Below, one piece after another: positions 1 to 7,207 of a DNA stretch of 13,431 bases. Origin of the DNA: an uncultured Burkholderiales bacterium (lineage in GTDB: Bacteria; Pseudomonadota; Gammaproteobacteria; Burkholderiales; Burkholderiaceae). The notes beneath the pieces are model-generated. The model ran no database searches. It saw nothing but the letters and a program-made list of their open reading frames with translations, and was not told the DNA's origin. Location: the NCBI GenBank assembly GCA_946480465.1, contig CAMLJY010000117.1, positions 1-13,431 on the forward strand, in the 5' to 3' direction. Position numbers and translations under genes: made by a program. Within the stretch, counting starts at the first letter, position 1. Every line of letters starts with the position of its first letter.

Positions 1-2259
1 CAGCTTGCATAGCGCTGCGCGATAGGCAAGGACGCCGGCTGGGGACCGCTTACGGTGGTCCAGCGCGGCGGCGCGGCGTGCGAGTTGGTCGGCGCGGCGC
101 GCGGCGGCTTCCAGTTCGCGCTCACGTTCGGCGCGCTGCTCTTCCAGGCCCAGCGCGCCCTTGGCCTCCAGGTCGATCTCCAGCCGCAGGATGTCCTGGC
201 GCCGGCGCTCGTGGGCGTCCTCCAGTTGCTGCGCGCTGCGCGCGAAGCGGTCCACGTCCTGCCGCAGCAGGGCCAGGTTGACGTTCTTGAGTTCGGCGGC
301 GGTGCCTTCCAGGCGCTGCCGGGCAGCGGCTTCCTGGACCAGGGCGTCGGCCAGCGACTGACGGGCCGCGGCCTGGCGCTGTGCGCGCTGGGGATCGTTC
401 ACCATGGCCTCGGCCAGGGCCTGTTCCTGGCGCGCGGCGGTGTGGGCGCTTTGCGCCCTGCCCGCGGCCACGCGGGCCTGGTTCAGCGCGGTGGCCGCGT
501 TTTCCACAGCGACCCTGGCGCGCTCGGCTTCGGCTTCCGCCGCGGCGCGGGAGGGCAACGCCGCATCACCTTCGGCCGCCGGGGGCAGCGCCGCCAATGC
601 GGCTCGCCGCTCCGCCAGGCGGTGCGTGCGCGCGGCCAGGTCGGCTTCGAGCTCCTCCACGCCCTTGGGGGCCAGGGCTTGCAGCAATTGCTGGCAGGCG
701 CTGGCTTCCTGCTGCCGCAGCACGGCCTGGCGCGCGCGTTCCTCGGCTTCGGCGGCGTTGGTGACGCTCAGTTTGCGCAGCAGCGCGTCTCGTTCGGCAG
801 AGAGTCCGTCGCGCTTTGCCGCGAGGGTGTTCACGTCGGTTCCGCCGGGCGAGATGGTGATGCGACCCACGCCGTCGATCTCGATGGCAGTGGGGTTCAG
901 CACGGTGCGGCGCGCATGGCCCGCCACGGTCTCGCCACCCACGCGCACCGCGCGGCCATCCGCCAGTTCGAACTCCAGCACGGTGGCCACGGCCTCAAGC
1001 CGCAGGTCCATATCGTGCAGGTCTTCGGACAACTGCTTCAGCTTCTTCAGATCGGCGGGTGCGATGGCGAGCACCTCGGCCTCGGCCTGCAGCCGCGTCA
1101 GGCGCGTGCGCTCCTCACGCGCTCGGGCCAGCGCATCGGCCAGCTCGGCCAGGGGCGCCTCCAAGTCGCCGGCCGCGCGCTGCAGTTCGGCACGCGCAGC
1201 CACGGTGCGCACGCGCTCCAGTTGCTGCCGGGCCTGGGTGTCAGCGGCCGCGGCCTCGCGGTGGCGGCGCTCCCACGCTTCGGCCTCGGCCTGGGCGGCG
1301 GTTTCAGCGGCGGCGGCCTGCTGCGTGGCCTGCATGCGTGTGGCCGCAGCCGCGTCGTCGCGCGCGTAGCCTTCCAGCTCCGAGCGCAGCGCGGTGGTCT
1401 GCGCATGCCATTGCTGCAGGCTGGCCTGTTCGGCCCGCTGCCGCGCTTCCAGGCCCTGCGCCGCGTCCAGCCGGGCCTGCGCGTCCTGGTGCTGCTGGCG
1501 CAGGCCGGTCCAGGGCCGCGCCTGCTCGTCACGCTGGTGCTCGCGCCGCAGGGCGGCCAGGCGGTCGACGCTGCCTCGATAGGCGGTGATATCGCCGGTC
1601 AGCGCTGCGATCTCGTCCGCCAGTTCGGCCCGACGTTTCAGCGCCGCGGCATGATCGCCCTTGGGGTTGCCCGTGGCCGGCGTCAGCAGTTCGTTGCGTT
1701 CGTCCTCCACGCGCCGCAGCAGCACGTCGCCGCTGGACGAGGTGAGGTCGCCCAGCGATTCGCCCAGCACCTGGCGCAGGTGGTCGGCGGCGTGGCCCAC
1801 GGCCTCGGCCAGCTCGTGCGCACTGCCCTGGCGGATCCACAGCAGGCCGGGGATGCCCATGTGCTCGGGCGCGCTGACTCCCCGGCCAGGGAACTTGAAG
1901 CCCAACAGGCCGGCCAGGTGGTCTTCGGCGGCGGCACTGTCCAGCGGGGGCTGGCCGTCGATCACCAGTGCGCAGCGCTTGCGGCCGAGAAAAGCCTTGG
2001 TCAGGCGGTGGCGCCGGCCGCCGATGTCGAACTCCACCTCCACCGTGGGCGTGGCCCCCGCCTCGCCCCAGGGCCGCAGGTGCTCGACGCTGCCGGAGCG
2101 ATGACGCTCGAAGAACGCGGCCCGGATGGCCTCGGCCACCGTGGACTTGCCGGATTCGTTGGGCGCAGCGAAGAGGTTGAGGCCGTCGTCCAGGTCGTCG
2201 ATCGCCAGCGGGTCGCGGAAGCGCTTGAAGTTCTCGATGCGCAGGCGCCGCAGCTTCAT
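1..2259 (-). CDS. SbcC/Rad50/YhaN-like SMC-type ATPase (partial, C-terminus off left edge)
   Basis: This is the N-terminal 753 codons of a large DNA-repair ATPase that stays open to the window edge. It starts MKLRRLRIENFKRFRD. A Walker A motif, APNESGKST, lies at residues 32-40, and a probable Q-loop, WIRQG, has its Gln near residue 144. From about residue 180 the sequence is rich in Ala, Arg, Glu and Gln, as expected for a long coiled coil. A beta-rich island containing IEIDGVGRITISPGG interrupts it around residues 415-480, as in the YhaN-type relatives of SbcC. The ABC signature, Walker B motif and returning coiled coil must lie beyond the window. The start codon overlaps the stop of the upstream nuclease gene (ATGA), the usual arrangement for Mre11-Rad50-type partners. 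Such ATPases use ATP to clamp DNA and control the nuclease that processes ends or hairpins. The family is clear, but SbcC versus YhaN cannot be settled from half the protein. Confidence 0.9.
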   Translation of the reverse strand, partial: MKLRRLRIENFKRFRDPLAIDDLDDGLNLFAAPNESGKSTVAEAIRAAFFERHRSGSVEHLRPWGEAGATPTVEVEFDIGGRRHRLTKAFLGRKRCALVIDGQPPLDSAAAEDHLAGLLGFKFPGRGVSAPEHMGIPGLLWIRQGSAHELAEAVGHAADHLRQVLGESLGDLTSSSGDVLLRRVEDERNELLTPATGNPKGDHAAALKRRAELADEIAALTGDITAYRGSVDRLAALRREHQRDEQARPWTGLRQQHQDAQARLDAAQGLEARQRAEQASLQQWHAQTTALRSELEGYARDDAAAATRMQATQQAAAAETAAQAEAEAWERRHREAAAADTQARQQLERVRTVAARAELQRAAGDLEAPLAELADALARAREERTRLTRLQAEAEVLAIAPADLKKLKQLSEDLHDMDLRLEAVATVLEFELADGRAVRVGGETVAGHARRTVLNPTAIEIDGVGRITISPGGTDVNTLAAKRDGLSAERDALLRKLSVTNAAEAEERARQAVLRQQEASACQQLLQALAPKGVEELEADLAARTHRLAERRAALAALPPAAEGDAALPSRAAAEAEAERARVAVENAATALNQARVAAGRAQSAHTAARQEQALAEAMVNDPQRAQRQAAARQSLADALVQEAAARQRLEGTAAELKNVNLALLRQDVDRFARSAQQLEDAHERRRQDILRLEIDLEAKGALGLEEQRAERERELEAAARRADQLARRAAALDHRKRSPAGVLAYRAALCKL

Positions 2260-3584
2260 GGCGTGGCCTCGAACGCTGTGGGATCGGCCGCCGGGTCCGT
2301 GTTGGGTGCGTTCGCGGTCGCAGTCGCGCCTGTGGCTGCGGGCTCCGTCATGAGGGCCGCGGGACTGGCGATGCCGTTCGAGGGTGGTGCTGCTGGCGGT
2401 GCCTCGGACGTCGTGCCAACCTGCGCGGCAGGCTGCATCGCGATCTGCGTCGAGCTCGAGGCCGCGGCAGCGGGGTGCCCGACCAGTTCATCGAGCATTC
2501 CGGCCAGGATCACCAACGAGTCACGCGCCCGGTCGGCCTGCGGTCCGCCCTGCTCCGCACGCAGCTGCCGCAGCACCTCGCCGACGTAGCCATCGGCATG
2601 CAGCGATTCGATGTCCTCCTGCGTCGGCTCCAGTCGCAGCCCGTGCGACACCTGCACCAACGCCCGCACACGCGCGCGGGCGGCCTCCACGCCCTGCTGC
2701 AGCCGCCGCTGGCCGACCAGGTCGCAGACGCCGTACACGCTGAACTGCAGCACGTCGTCCGGGCCCGCTTCGCCCAGGTCCTGCAGAGCCAGGTCCACGT
2801 CGCTGGCCACGGTCAGGCGGGCCTCCAGGGGCCGCCAGCAGTAGCGGCCGGTGCGCAGCAGCTGCACATCTGGCAGGGCTCCCGGCCCGTCGATGGAAAT
2901 CAGCAGCGCCTGGCCGGAGTCGTTGCCCTTGAAGCGGTCCGTCTCGGGCGTGCCGGCGTACCAGGTCCGATCGTCTATGCGCCGGGTGCCATGCCAGTCG
3001 CCCAGCGCCAGGTAGTCCAGCGCGGCGGTGGCGGCGCGTTCCGCGGCGATGGGGTTGGCGGAGTCCACCTCGTCGGGCAGCTCGCCCAGCACGCAGCCGT
3101 GGGCCAAGCCGATGCGGGGCAGGCCCTCGGGCGTGATGGCTCCGGCGAACCAGCCGGTCAGGTCGCCGTGGGTGTGGCGCTGCACCAGCGGCGCGGGAAG
3201 CAGCGTGAAGCGATCGGCCACGACATGCACGCGGGGCTCGAGGCAGGCTATGACCCTACCGGCTAATACGCCAAGGCGATGGCAGCGGGTCCAGACCGAT
3301 TCGGCGAGTGCAGCGTCGTGGTTGCCGGGCATCAGCACCCACGGGCCCGCGTAGCCCTGCATGGCGTTGAAGAGGCGACGGATGGTCTTGTCCGAGACCG
3401 TCTGCGCGTCGAACACGTCGCCGGCGACCAGCACCGCATCGACTTGGTGCTCGACCGCCAGCGCGGCCAATCGCTCCACTGCGTGGAAGCGCGCCTCGAA
3501 CAACGCCGCAGCGTCGTCAGGCTCGAATTGCGAATAGATCCGGCCGATCTGCCAGTCGGCTGAATGCAGCAGGCGCAACGCCAT
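2256..3584 (-). CDS. SbcD/YhaO-like DNA repair exonuclease (calcineurin-like metallophosphoesterase)
   Basis: This 442-residue protein is the nuclease partner of the ATPase that follows it. Metallophosphoesterase motifs appear in order: HSADWQIG (Asp10), VAGDVFD (Asp56), MPGNHD (Asn88, His89), GLAHG (His162) and LGDWHG (His198). Motif I has Gln12 where SbcD proteins usually have His; from memory this Asp-Trp-Gln form recurs in bacterial YhaO-like exonucleases. The known activity of the family is manganese-dependent processing of double-strand ends and hairpins with an SMC-like ATPase. After the catalytic and capping domains (to about residue 369), the last 73 residues are a low-complexity Ala/Pro/Thr/Ser tail, probably disordered. 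The start is the ATG just after a GGGGAGGG ribosome-binding site, and MALRLLHSADW matches the family N-terminus. A longer in-frame start 73 codons upstream gives only unstructured Arg/Gly-rich sequence. The stop overlaps the next start (ATGA). Confidence 0.93.
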   Translation of the reverse strand: MALRLLHSADWQIGRIYSQFEPDDAAALFEARFHAVERLAALAVEHQVDAVLVAGDVFDAQTVSDKTIRRLFNAMQGYAGPWVLMPGNHDAALAESVWTRCHRLGVLAGRVIACLEPRVHVVADRFTLLPAPLVQRHTHGDLTGWFAGAITPEGLPRIGLAHGCVLGELPDEVDSANPIAAERAATAALDYLALGDWHGTRRIDDRTWYAGTPETDRFKGNDSGQALLISIDGPGALPDVQLLRTGRYCWRPLEARLTVASDVDLALQDLGEAGPDDVLQFSVYGVCDLVGQRRLQQGVEAARARVRALVQVSHGLRLEPTQEDIESLHADGYVGEVLRQLRAEQGGPQADRARDSLVILAGMLDELVGHPAAAASSSTQIAMQPAAQVGTTSEAPPAAPPSNGIASPAALMTEPAATGATATANAPNTDPAADPTAFEATP

Positions 3585-3600
3585 GTCCCTCCCCAGGGTC
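3585..3600 (-). promoter_or_regulatory. Ribosome-binding site of the SbcD-like gene
   Basis: On the minus strand the bases before the ATG read GACCCTGGGGAGGGAC. The GGGGAGGG core is a strong Shine-Dalgarno match about 5 bases from the start codon. It decides the start against the longer in-frame alternative. Confidence 0.7.
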
Positions 3601-3613
3601 GGCCATTGGCCGA
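3599..3613. repeat. Perfect inverted repeat upstream of the nuclease/ATPase pair
   Basis: TCGGCCATTGGCCGA has two 7-base arms (TCGGCCA and TGGCCGA) around one central base. It ends 15 bases before the nuclease start codon, abutting the 5' side of the ribosome-binding site. It could be a repressor operator or a small mRNA hairpin affecting translation. No known regulator site is recognised; it does not fit the CTG-N10-CAG form of LexA boxes. The symmetry is certain, the function is not. Confidence 0.4.
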
Positions 3614-3783
3614 TCGGTGCATTTTGCTTGGGCGCGACGGGCTGGGGCGGCGCACAATTACACAAGGGCCTGCCACGGCGGCCCCGTTCCCACACGCAGC
3701 CAACGACCGCCGGAACCAACCGGCCACAAGCCGACCGCCCTTCCCGGCCAGCACCCAGGCCGTTGCTGCCATACCAGCGGGCC

Positions 3784-4170
3784 CTACCCCCCTGCCCCTC
3801 CACGAGCCAGCGCCCGGAACACGGTTTCCAGCACCCGGTCCAGGTCCTTGACCACGTCCAGCGCTACCGAGTACGCCGCCGTCGTCGGGACCCTGATCGA
3901 AGCGCCGCAGGTCTTCGACCCCGTGTGCTGCCGCCAGCGTTGCAGGCGCTGCGCAAGACGTAGGGCGGCCGCATCGGGAGCGATGCCCAGCGGCTGTGGC
4001 TGTGGCGGCACGGCAGCGCCTTCCTGCTCGTGCGCAGCGAGCTTCCGCCACCTGCGCCGACGGACTGGCGTGAGCCCGTCAGCCTGTCCTGCCGCCGCGA
4101 GCACTGCCTGGCCCTCGAATCCTTTGCGCTCGCCCCGCAGCTTCGGCTGCAGCGCTTCCGGGTGCGCCAA
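3784..4170 (-). CDS. Possible hypothetical protein (weak ORF)
   Basis: This is a 128-codon minus-strand frame starting at a TTG, and the frame is open further upstream. I recognise no family. The C-terminal 40 or so residues look more protein-like than the rest, including the amphipathic stretch ALDVVKDLDRVLETVFRALA with GC-ending codons. The N-terminal part is Arg/Ala/Gln-rich and lacks obvious structure. There is no clear ribosome-binding site. It may be a small real gene, the remnant of a decayed one, or a chance frame. It lies downstream of the radical SAM cassette on the same strand and so could be read from the same transcript. Confidence 0.3.
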   Translation of the reverse strand: MAHPEALQPKLRGERKGFEGQAVLAAAGQADGLTPVRRRRWRKLAAHEQEGAAVPPQPQPLGIAPDAAALRLAQRLQRWRQHTGSKTCGASIRVPTTAAYSVALDVVKDLDRVLETVFRALARGGAGG

Positions 4171-4261
4171 GACCGAAACGCTGGCATGGGTGCCCGGCGC
4201 CGGAGGCGAGACCCCTGGACCGCCGCGACAGCAGCAACCTGGCGTTGGGCCACTGCCAAGG

Positions 4262-4723
4262 CTACCCGTTGTTGTTATTGTTATTGTTGTTATTGTTGTT
4301 GTTATTGCTGCTGTCCGATCCGTCGAAACTCAGTTCGAACCCGGCCTCGTGCTGCCTGTCCCCGGGATGGGCGCCGACGGCCCCCGGCATGGTCAATATC
4401 AATCCCGTGGTGCCCAGCATCACGAGCGCGCCGCCATTGCTGAATGCCTTGCCGTCGATGAGCGAGATCTTGCGGCCGTCACACCAAATGGTCTTGCCAC
4501 GCGCATCTCCTCCCAAGGCAAAGCTCTTTCCCATCCGGCCGTTCATATAGCAGAACACATTGCCGTCCTGATAGATGGCGGATGGCTTGCTGGCCGCATG
4601 GGCGTGGAACCACCTCACCAGCCGCTCTTCATGCGCCGCGCGCTCGGCGCTGTCCTCGGTCCGCGTGGCATTGAAGAAGCATTCGACTGTGTAGGCGATT
4701 CTTTCGAGCTCTTTCGGTGTCAC
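4262..4723 (-). CDS. Small protein with a C-terminal poly-asparagine tail, candidate radical SAM substrate
   Basis: This 153-residue protein of no recognised family begins at a GTG overlapping the TGA of the radical SAM gene (GTGA), with a GGAGG ribosome-binding site inside the end of that gene. An N-terminal helical region (VTPKELERIAYTVECFFNAT, then charged residues to about 45) leads to a Gly-rich, probably beta-structured part (NVFCYMNGRMGKSFALGG, IWCDGRKISLIDG, residues 55-92). A hydrophobic Gly/Leu/Met segment follows (about 98-116), then an acidic linker (FDGSDSS), thirteen Asn (140-152) and a final Gly. It has three Cys, at 15, 58 and 81. There is no signal peptide. The overlap with a SPASM maturase and the unusual tail suggest it is the enzyme's substrate, with the tail as modified core. 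That is inference. At 153 residues it is long for a classic peptide precursor, and it could instead be an accessory protein. Confidence 0.85.
   Translation of the reverse strand: MTPKELERIAYTVECFFNATRTEDSAERAAHEERLVRWFHAHAASKPSAIYQDGNVFCYMNGRMGKSFALGGDARGKTIWCDGRKISLIDGKAFSNGGALVMLGTTGLILTMPGAVGAHPGDRQHEAGFELSFDGSDSSNNNNNNNNNNNNNG
4268..4306 (-). repeat. AAC/AAT trinucleotide tract encoding 13 asparagines
   Basis: Thirteen consecutive Asn codons, nine AAC and four AAT in irregular order, sit just before the Gly and stop codons of the small gene. The tract is strikingly AT-rich within GC-rich surroundings. The mixture of two synonymous codons means it is not a pure repeat. That argues against a very recent slippage expansion and is compatible with selection on the protein sequence. 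Length changes by whole codons would keep the frame. Confidence 0.95.
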
Positions 4724-6552
4724 GACTCGCGCCCCTCCGGCAGGTAGAAGAACTCGAAGTTCTGGAATGGAAGATTGACCGCCTGGATGTGATAGAAGGC
4801 GTTGCTCTTCTGCTTCTGGTAGTGGTAGTCGCGCAAGTAGGACGTGGTGAAGAACAGGTTGTTCAGCACGCCGCGCTGGTACAGGTCGCGATGCAGCGCG
4901 ACGATTCCGCTCAGATCTGCCATCAGCCATTCACCACCGAGTCGGTCGCTGGGTGGCAGGCAATCGGCGTACAGCTGGTACGTGAAGAGATGCTGCTGCT
5001 TGGTCCGCTGTTCGTCCCCGTAGACCACCGGCGTGTCGCGCAGCATCTGCAGGTACAGCGTGTTGCGGATCGGCTCGTCGCAGTTCACGCCGAAGAGGCT
5101 GCGCGGAACGTGCACGATCAACTTGTCCGACGCTGCCCAGGTGTGCCAGGTCGAATGCGATTTCAGCAGCTGAGAAGCCAATCCGACGACTTCATCGTTC
5201 AGCTCCAGCATGAACACCTGGTCGCTGTACAACTCGCGCAAGACCGGATCGGCCGCGATCAGGTGCGGCAGCGCATGCTTGTCGGGACTGAAATCGCTGG
5301 GAAACCGCACCGCCGGCTCCGCAGGCGGTGCCGCCTCGAAGGACGACGACGGGTGCATCCTGCCAGCGTAGTACCGGGCGTACTTGCGCTGCCTCTCGGC
5401 GCTGTCTGCCGGGAATGAGCGCGGGTTGTCACGGTAGATGAGCTTTTGCAGGTCGCAGGTGTACGAGCGCCCGCTCTTCGATTGATGCTTCACGACCGGG
5501 CAGCCGGTGTGACAAGTCGACAGGTGGTTGCAGCTCCCGCAGGCCTTGTCGAGCCCGTGCGCCTGGTGAATCTCGCTGATCTTGCGCGCGCCATTGGCCA
5601 GGATGATCTCGACGCTGTCCTCGAAGACGTTGCCGTAGCGGAATTCCTCGATGCCCTGGCCGCGCACGCAGGAGTACACCGTGCCGTCGCTTTGCAGCAG
5701 GTAGAAGCGCTCGCCGCAGTTGAATGAATTGGTGCAGTACGAAGGCTTGAACTCGTCGAACCAGTTGCGGCGCAACCCGTCTTCCAGCTCGGTGCCGGTG
5801 AATTCCGCCTTCAGGGCGTCGTACAGTTCCTTCTGCTGCGCCGGTGTCGTCGGCGTCAGTGCCTGCAAGCCCTGGTCCGCATCGTTCAATTCGGACGCGA
5901 ACGCGAACATCAGGTTGAAGTTGTTCATGTCGAACCCGAGTTCGCGGTGGATGAACCAGATGTCGGCGATGAACGCGGGAATGTCGGCCAGGTGTTCGCT
6001 GCACATGGTGGCCGAGATCTTCTTGCCGTGCGGATAAGCGGCCAGCAGCCGGATGTTGTCCAGCGTCCGCTGCAACCAATCCTCGCCATTGCGCTTGACG
6101 CGGTACTTCGCGTGCAAGGCCAGCGGCAGGTCGATGCTGGCACTGACCGAGACCTTGTGGCGGCAGAACAGGTCGTACAGGCTGGCGAACTTGAAGAGGT
6201 TGGTCTTGATGTGCGGTGCGTTCTTCTTGTGGCCCAGCGCGGTGATCTCGTCGAAGTGCTCCAGGTAGTGCTCGCGCACGATGGTGAACAGCGCTTCGAG
6301 CACCGCGGGCGGCAGCGTGGTGACCTCTCCACCGTGCAGCGAGACGTTGAATGGCAGCACCCGCGCATCACGGAACTTGGCCAGCGCAAAGCGCAGCGTC
6401 TCCACCGCCCGGGCGGCGTCGGCCTGCAACGGCGCCGTGCGTGTCTGGTCGCCCAGGTAGCAATAGGTGCACCCGAGGTTGCAGGCCAGCGTCGGGCTGT
6501 AGAGCAGGTGGATGTTCCGTGTGAACACAGGGCGCTCGAGCGAAGCGGTCAT
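4720..6552 (-). CDS. Radical SAM/SPASM domain protein with a long C-terminal extension
   Basis: This is a 610-residue enzyme of the radical S-adenosylmethionine superfamily. The first iron-sulfur cluster motif is CNLGCTYC (Cys24, Cys28, Cys31), followed by the SAM-binding HGGE near residues 73-76. A SPASM auxiliary-cluster domain spans about 279-366: Cys279, Cys295, then ACGSCNHLSTCHTGC (Cys338, 341, 347, 351) and Cys366. This is the typical Cys spacing of enzymes that bind two extra 4Fe-4S clusters and modify ribosomal peptides or proteins (AlbA, PqqE and anSME types). Residues after about 370 form an extra region of some 240 residues with no motif I recognise, perhaps for substrate binding. 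No N-terminal RRE (peptide-recognition) domain precedes the radical SAM core. Its start overlaps the upstream stop (ATGA) and its stop overlaps the poly-Asn gene start (GTGA), so the three products are probably made together. The substrate is unknown. Confidence 0.93.
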   Translation of the reverse strand: MTASLERPVFTRNIHLLYSPTLACNLGCTYCYLGDQTRTAPLQADAARAVETLRFALAKFRDARVLPFNVSLHGGEVTTLPPAVLEALFTIVREHYLEHFDEITALGHKKNAPHIKTNLFKFASLYDLFCRHKVSVSASIDLPLALHAKYRVKRNGEDWLQRTLDNIRLLAAYPHGKKISATMCSEHLADIPAFIADIWFIHRELGFDMNNFNLMFAFASELNDADQGLQALTPTTPAQQKELYDALKAEFTGTELEDGLRRNWFDEFKPSYCTNSFNCGERFYLLQSDGTVYSCVRGQGIEEFRYGNVFEDSVEIILANGARKISEIHQAHGLDKACGSCNHLSTCHTGCPVVKHQSKSGRSYTCDLQKLIYRDNPRSFPADSAERQRKYARYYAGRMHPSSSFEAAPPAEPAVRFPSDFSPDKHALPHLIAADPVLRELYSDQVFMLELNDEVVGLASQLLKSHSTWHTWAASDKLIVHVPRSLFGVNCDEPIRNTLYLQMLRDTPVVYGDEQRTKQQHLFTYQLYADCLPPSDRLGGEWLMADLSGIVALHRDLYQRGVLNNLFFTTSYLRDYHYQKQKSNAFYHIQAVNLPFQNFEFFYLPEGRES

Positions 6553-7070
6553 GTTGCTGCCTTCACTGCCTGCACGGCTTTCGCGGCCCTTTCAGCCAGG
6601 CGTGCCCGGCGGTCGATGCCCGCCAATTCCACCGTGGGCGAGGCATGCAGCACGCGATCGATGATCTTGCCTGACACCTTCTCGAACTTGGCGGCCTTGT
6701 TCTTGGCAATCTTGTCGGCCTTGCGCGCGTTCGTCGGGAACCGGGACAGCTCGATCTTCAAGCTGCGGTCCTTGCCCCAATGCAGCGTCAGCTCATGGCC
6801 GGCCTTGAACTCCATCTTCCGAACGTTGCGGAAATAGACGATGGTGTTGCCGACGATGGCATATCGCGGGCCGAGGCGAATCTGCCTCTTGGGAAGCCGG
6901 AGCGCCCAGAAGATCATCGTGGCAACCACCGCGGCGATTCCGAGCGGAGGGGCGACGGAAAATCCCGCGATGGCCACAGGCACGCAGAGCAGGCCTGCCA
7001 GCCAATTCACCCAACCCACGGGAGTCCGGTCGGGGTGGTCGTATTTGAACGTCCCCAGCTTGGGCGTCAT
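6549..7070 (-). CDS. Small two-helix membrane protein with PH-like domain
   Basis: This is a 173-residue protein, first of the radical SAM cassette. Two hydrophobic segments, about residues 20-37 and 42-58, form a membrane hairpin. A beta-rich stretch follows (QIRLGPRYAIVGNTIVYF through LTLHWGKDRSLKIELSRF, about 63-111), resembling bacterial PH-like domains of short membrane proteins. The C-terminal third is a Lys/Ala-rich helical region (FPTNARKADKIAKNKAAK onward). The chosen ATG follows an AGGAG ribosome-binding site with 7-base spacing; an in-frame GTG 8 codons upstream is less good. The stop overlaps the radical SAM start (ATGA). No enzymatic motif is seen. It may anchor the maturation complex at the membrane or help move the product, but this is guesswork from position. 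Confidence 0.85.
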   Translation of the reverse strand: MTPKLGTFKYDHPDRTPVGWVNWLAGLLCVPVAIAGFSVAPPLGIAAVVATMIFWALRLPKRQIRLGPRYAIVGNTIVYFRNVRKMEFKAGHELTLHWGKDRSLKIELSRFPTNARKADKIAKNKAAKFEKVSGKIIDRVLHASPTVELAGIDRRARLAERAAKAVQAVKAAT

Positions 7071-7207
7071 GGCCCGGCTCCTACTGCGCTCCACGCCATG
7101 TAGTGTGCCGCATCGTGCTGGCAGGCGGGCACGCTGCCGCGAGCCGGCGGGGGGACGCCTTCAAGCGCGGCGAAGCGGGTCCATCCGCCCATCGCGTGGC
7201 GCGCCAT
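7071..7207. other. Intergenic region before the radical SAM cassette
   Basis: This gap separates the protease/lipoprotein cassette from the radical SAM cassette and is the likely site of the latter's promoter. It contains the AGGAG ribosome-binding site for the membrane protein. I see no clear -35/-10 pair and no terminator with a U-tract, so read-through from the upstream cassette is possible. Confidence 0.4.

Larger units (their letters stand above)
3585..4261. other. Poorly coding stretch between the poly-Asn gene and the nuclease gene
   Basis: No confidently recognisable gene lies in these roughly 680 bases. They hold one weak minus-strand ORF (listed separately), the 15-bp inverted repeat and the nuclease ribosome-binding site. 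Open frames exist on both strands, but they translate to Arg/Ala/Cys-rich or low-complexity sequence typical of GC-rich DNA read out of frame. No convincing promoter or rho-independent terminator was seen. Just past the poly-Asn stop, a weak stem (TTGGC with GCCA) lacks a U-tract. The promoter for the nuclease/ATPase pair would be expected here. Confidence 0.5.

Noticed and set aside
55..2589. An 844-codon plus-strand open frame
   Set aside because: It is antisense to, and shares codon boundaries with, the SbcC-like gene for most of its length. Its composition is Gly/Ala/Arg/Gln-rich with no domain. GC-rich third positions of the real gene remove stops from this frame.
3585..3803. N-terminal extension of the nuclease by 73 residues
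   Set aside because: The extension has no structure or family similarity, while the internal ATG has a strong ribosome-binding site and gives the expected family N-terminus.
3617..4747. A 376-codon plus-strand frame with a Val/Ile-rich stretch resembling a membrane segment
   Set aside because: The Val/Ile run is the reverse complement of the poly-Asn codons. The frame is otherwise low-complexity and opposite the coupled small gene, which has a ribosome-binding site and an overlapping start.
4262..4930. Longer version of the poly-Asn protein (222 residues)
   Set aside because: The extra 69 residues lie inside the radical SAM gene in another frame and are Arg/Pro-rich. The GTG at the stop overlap with its own ribosome-binding site is the better start.
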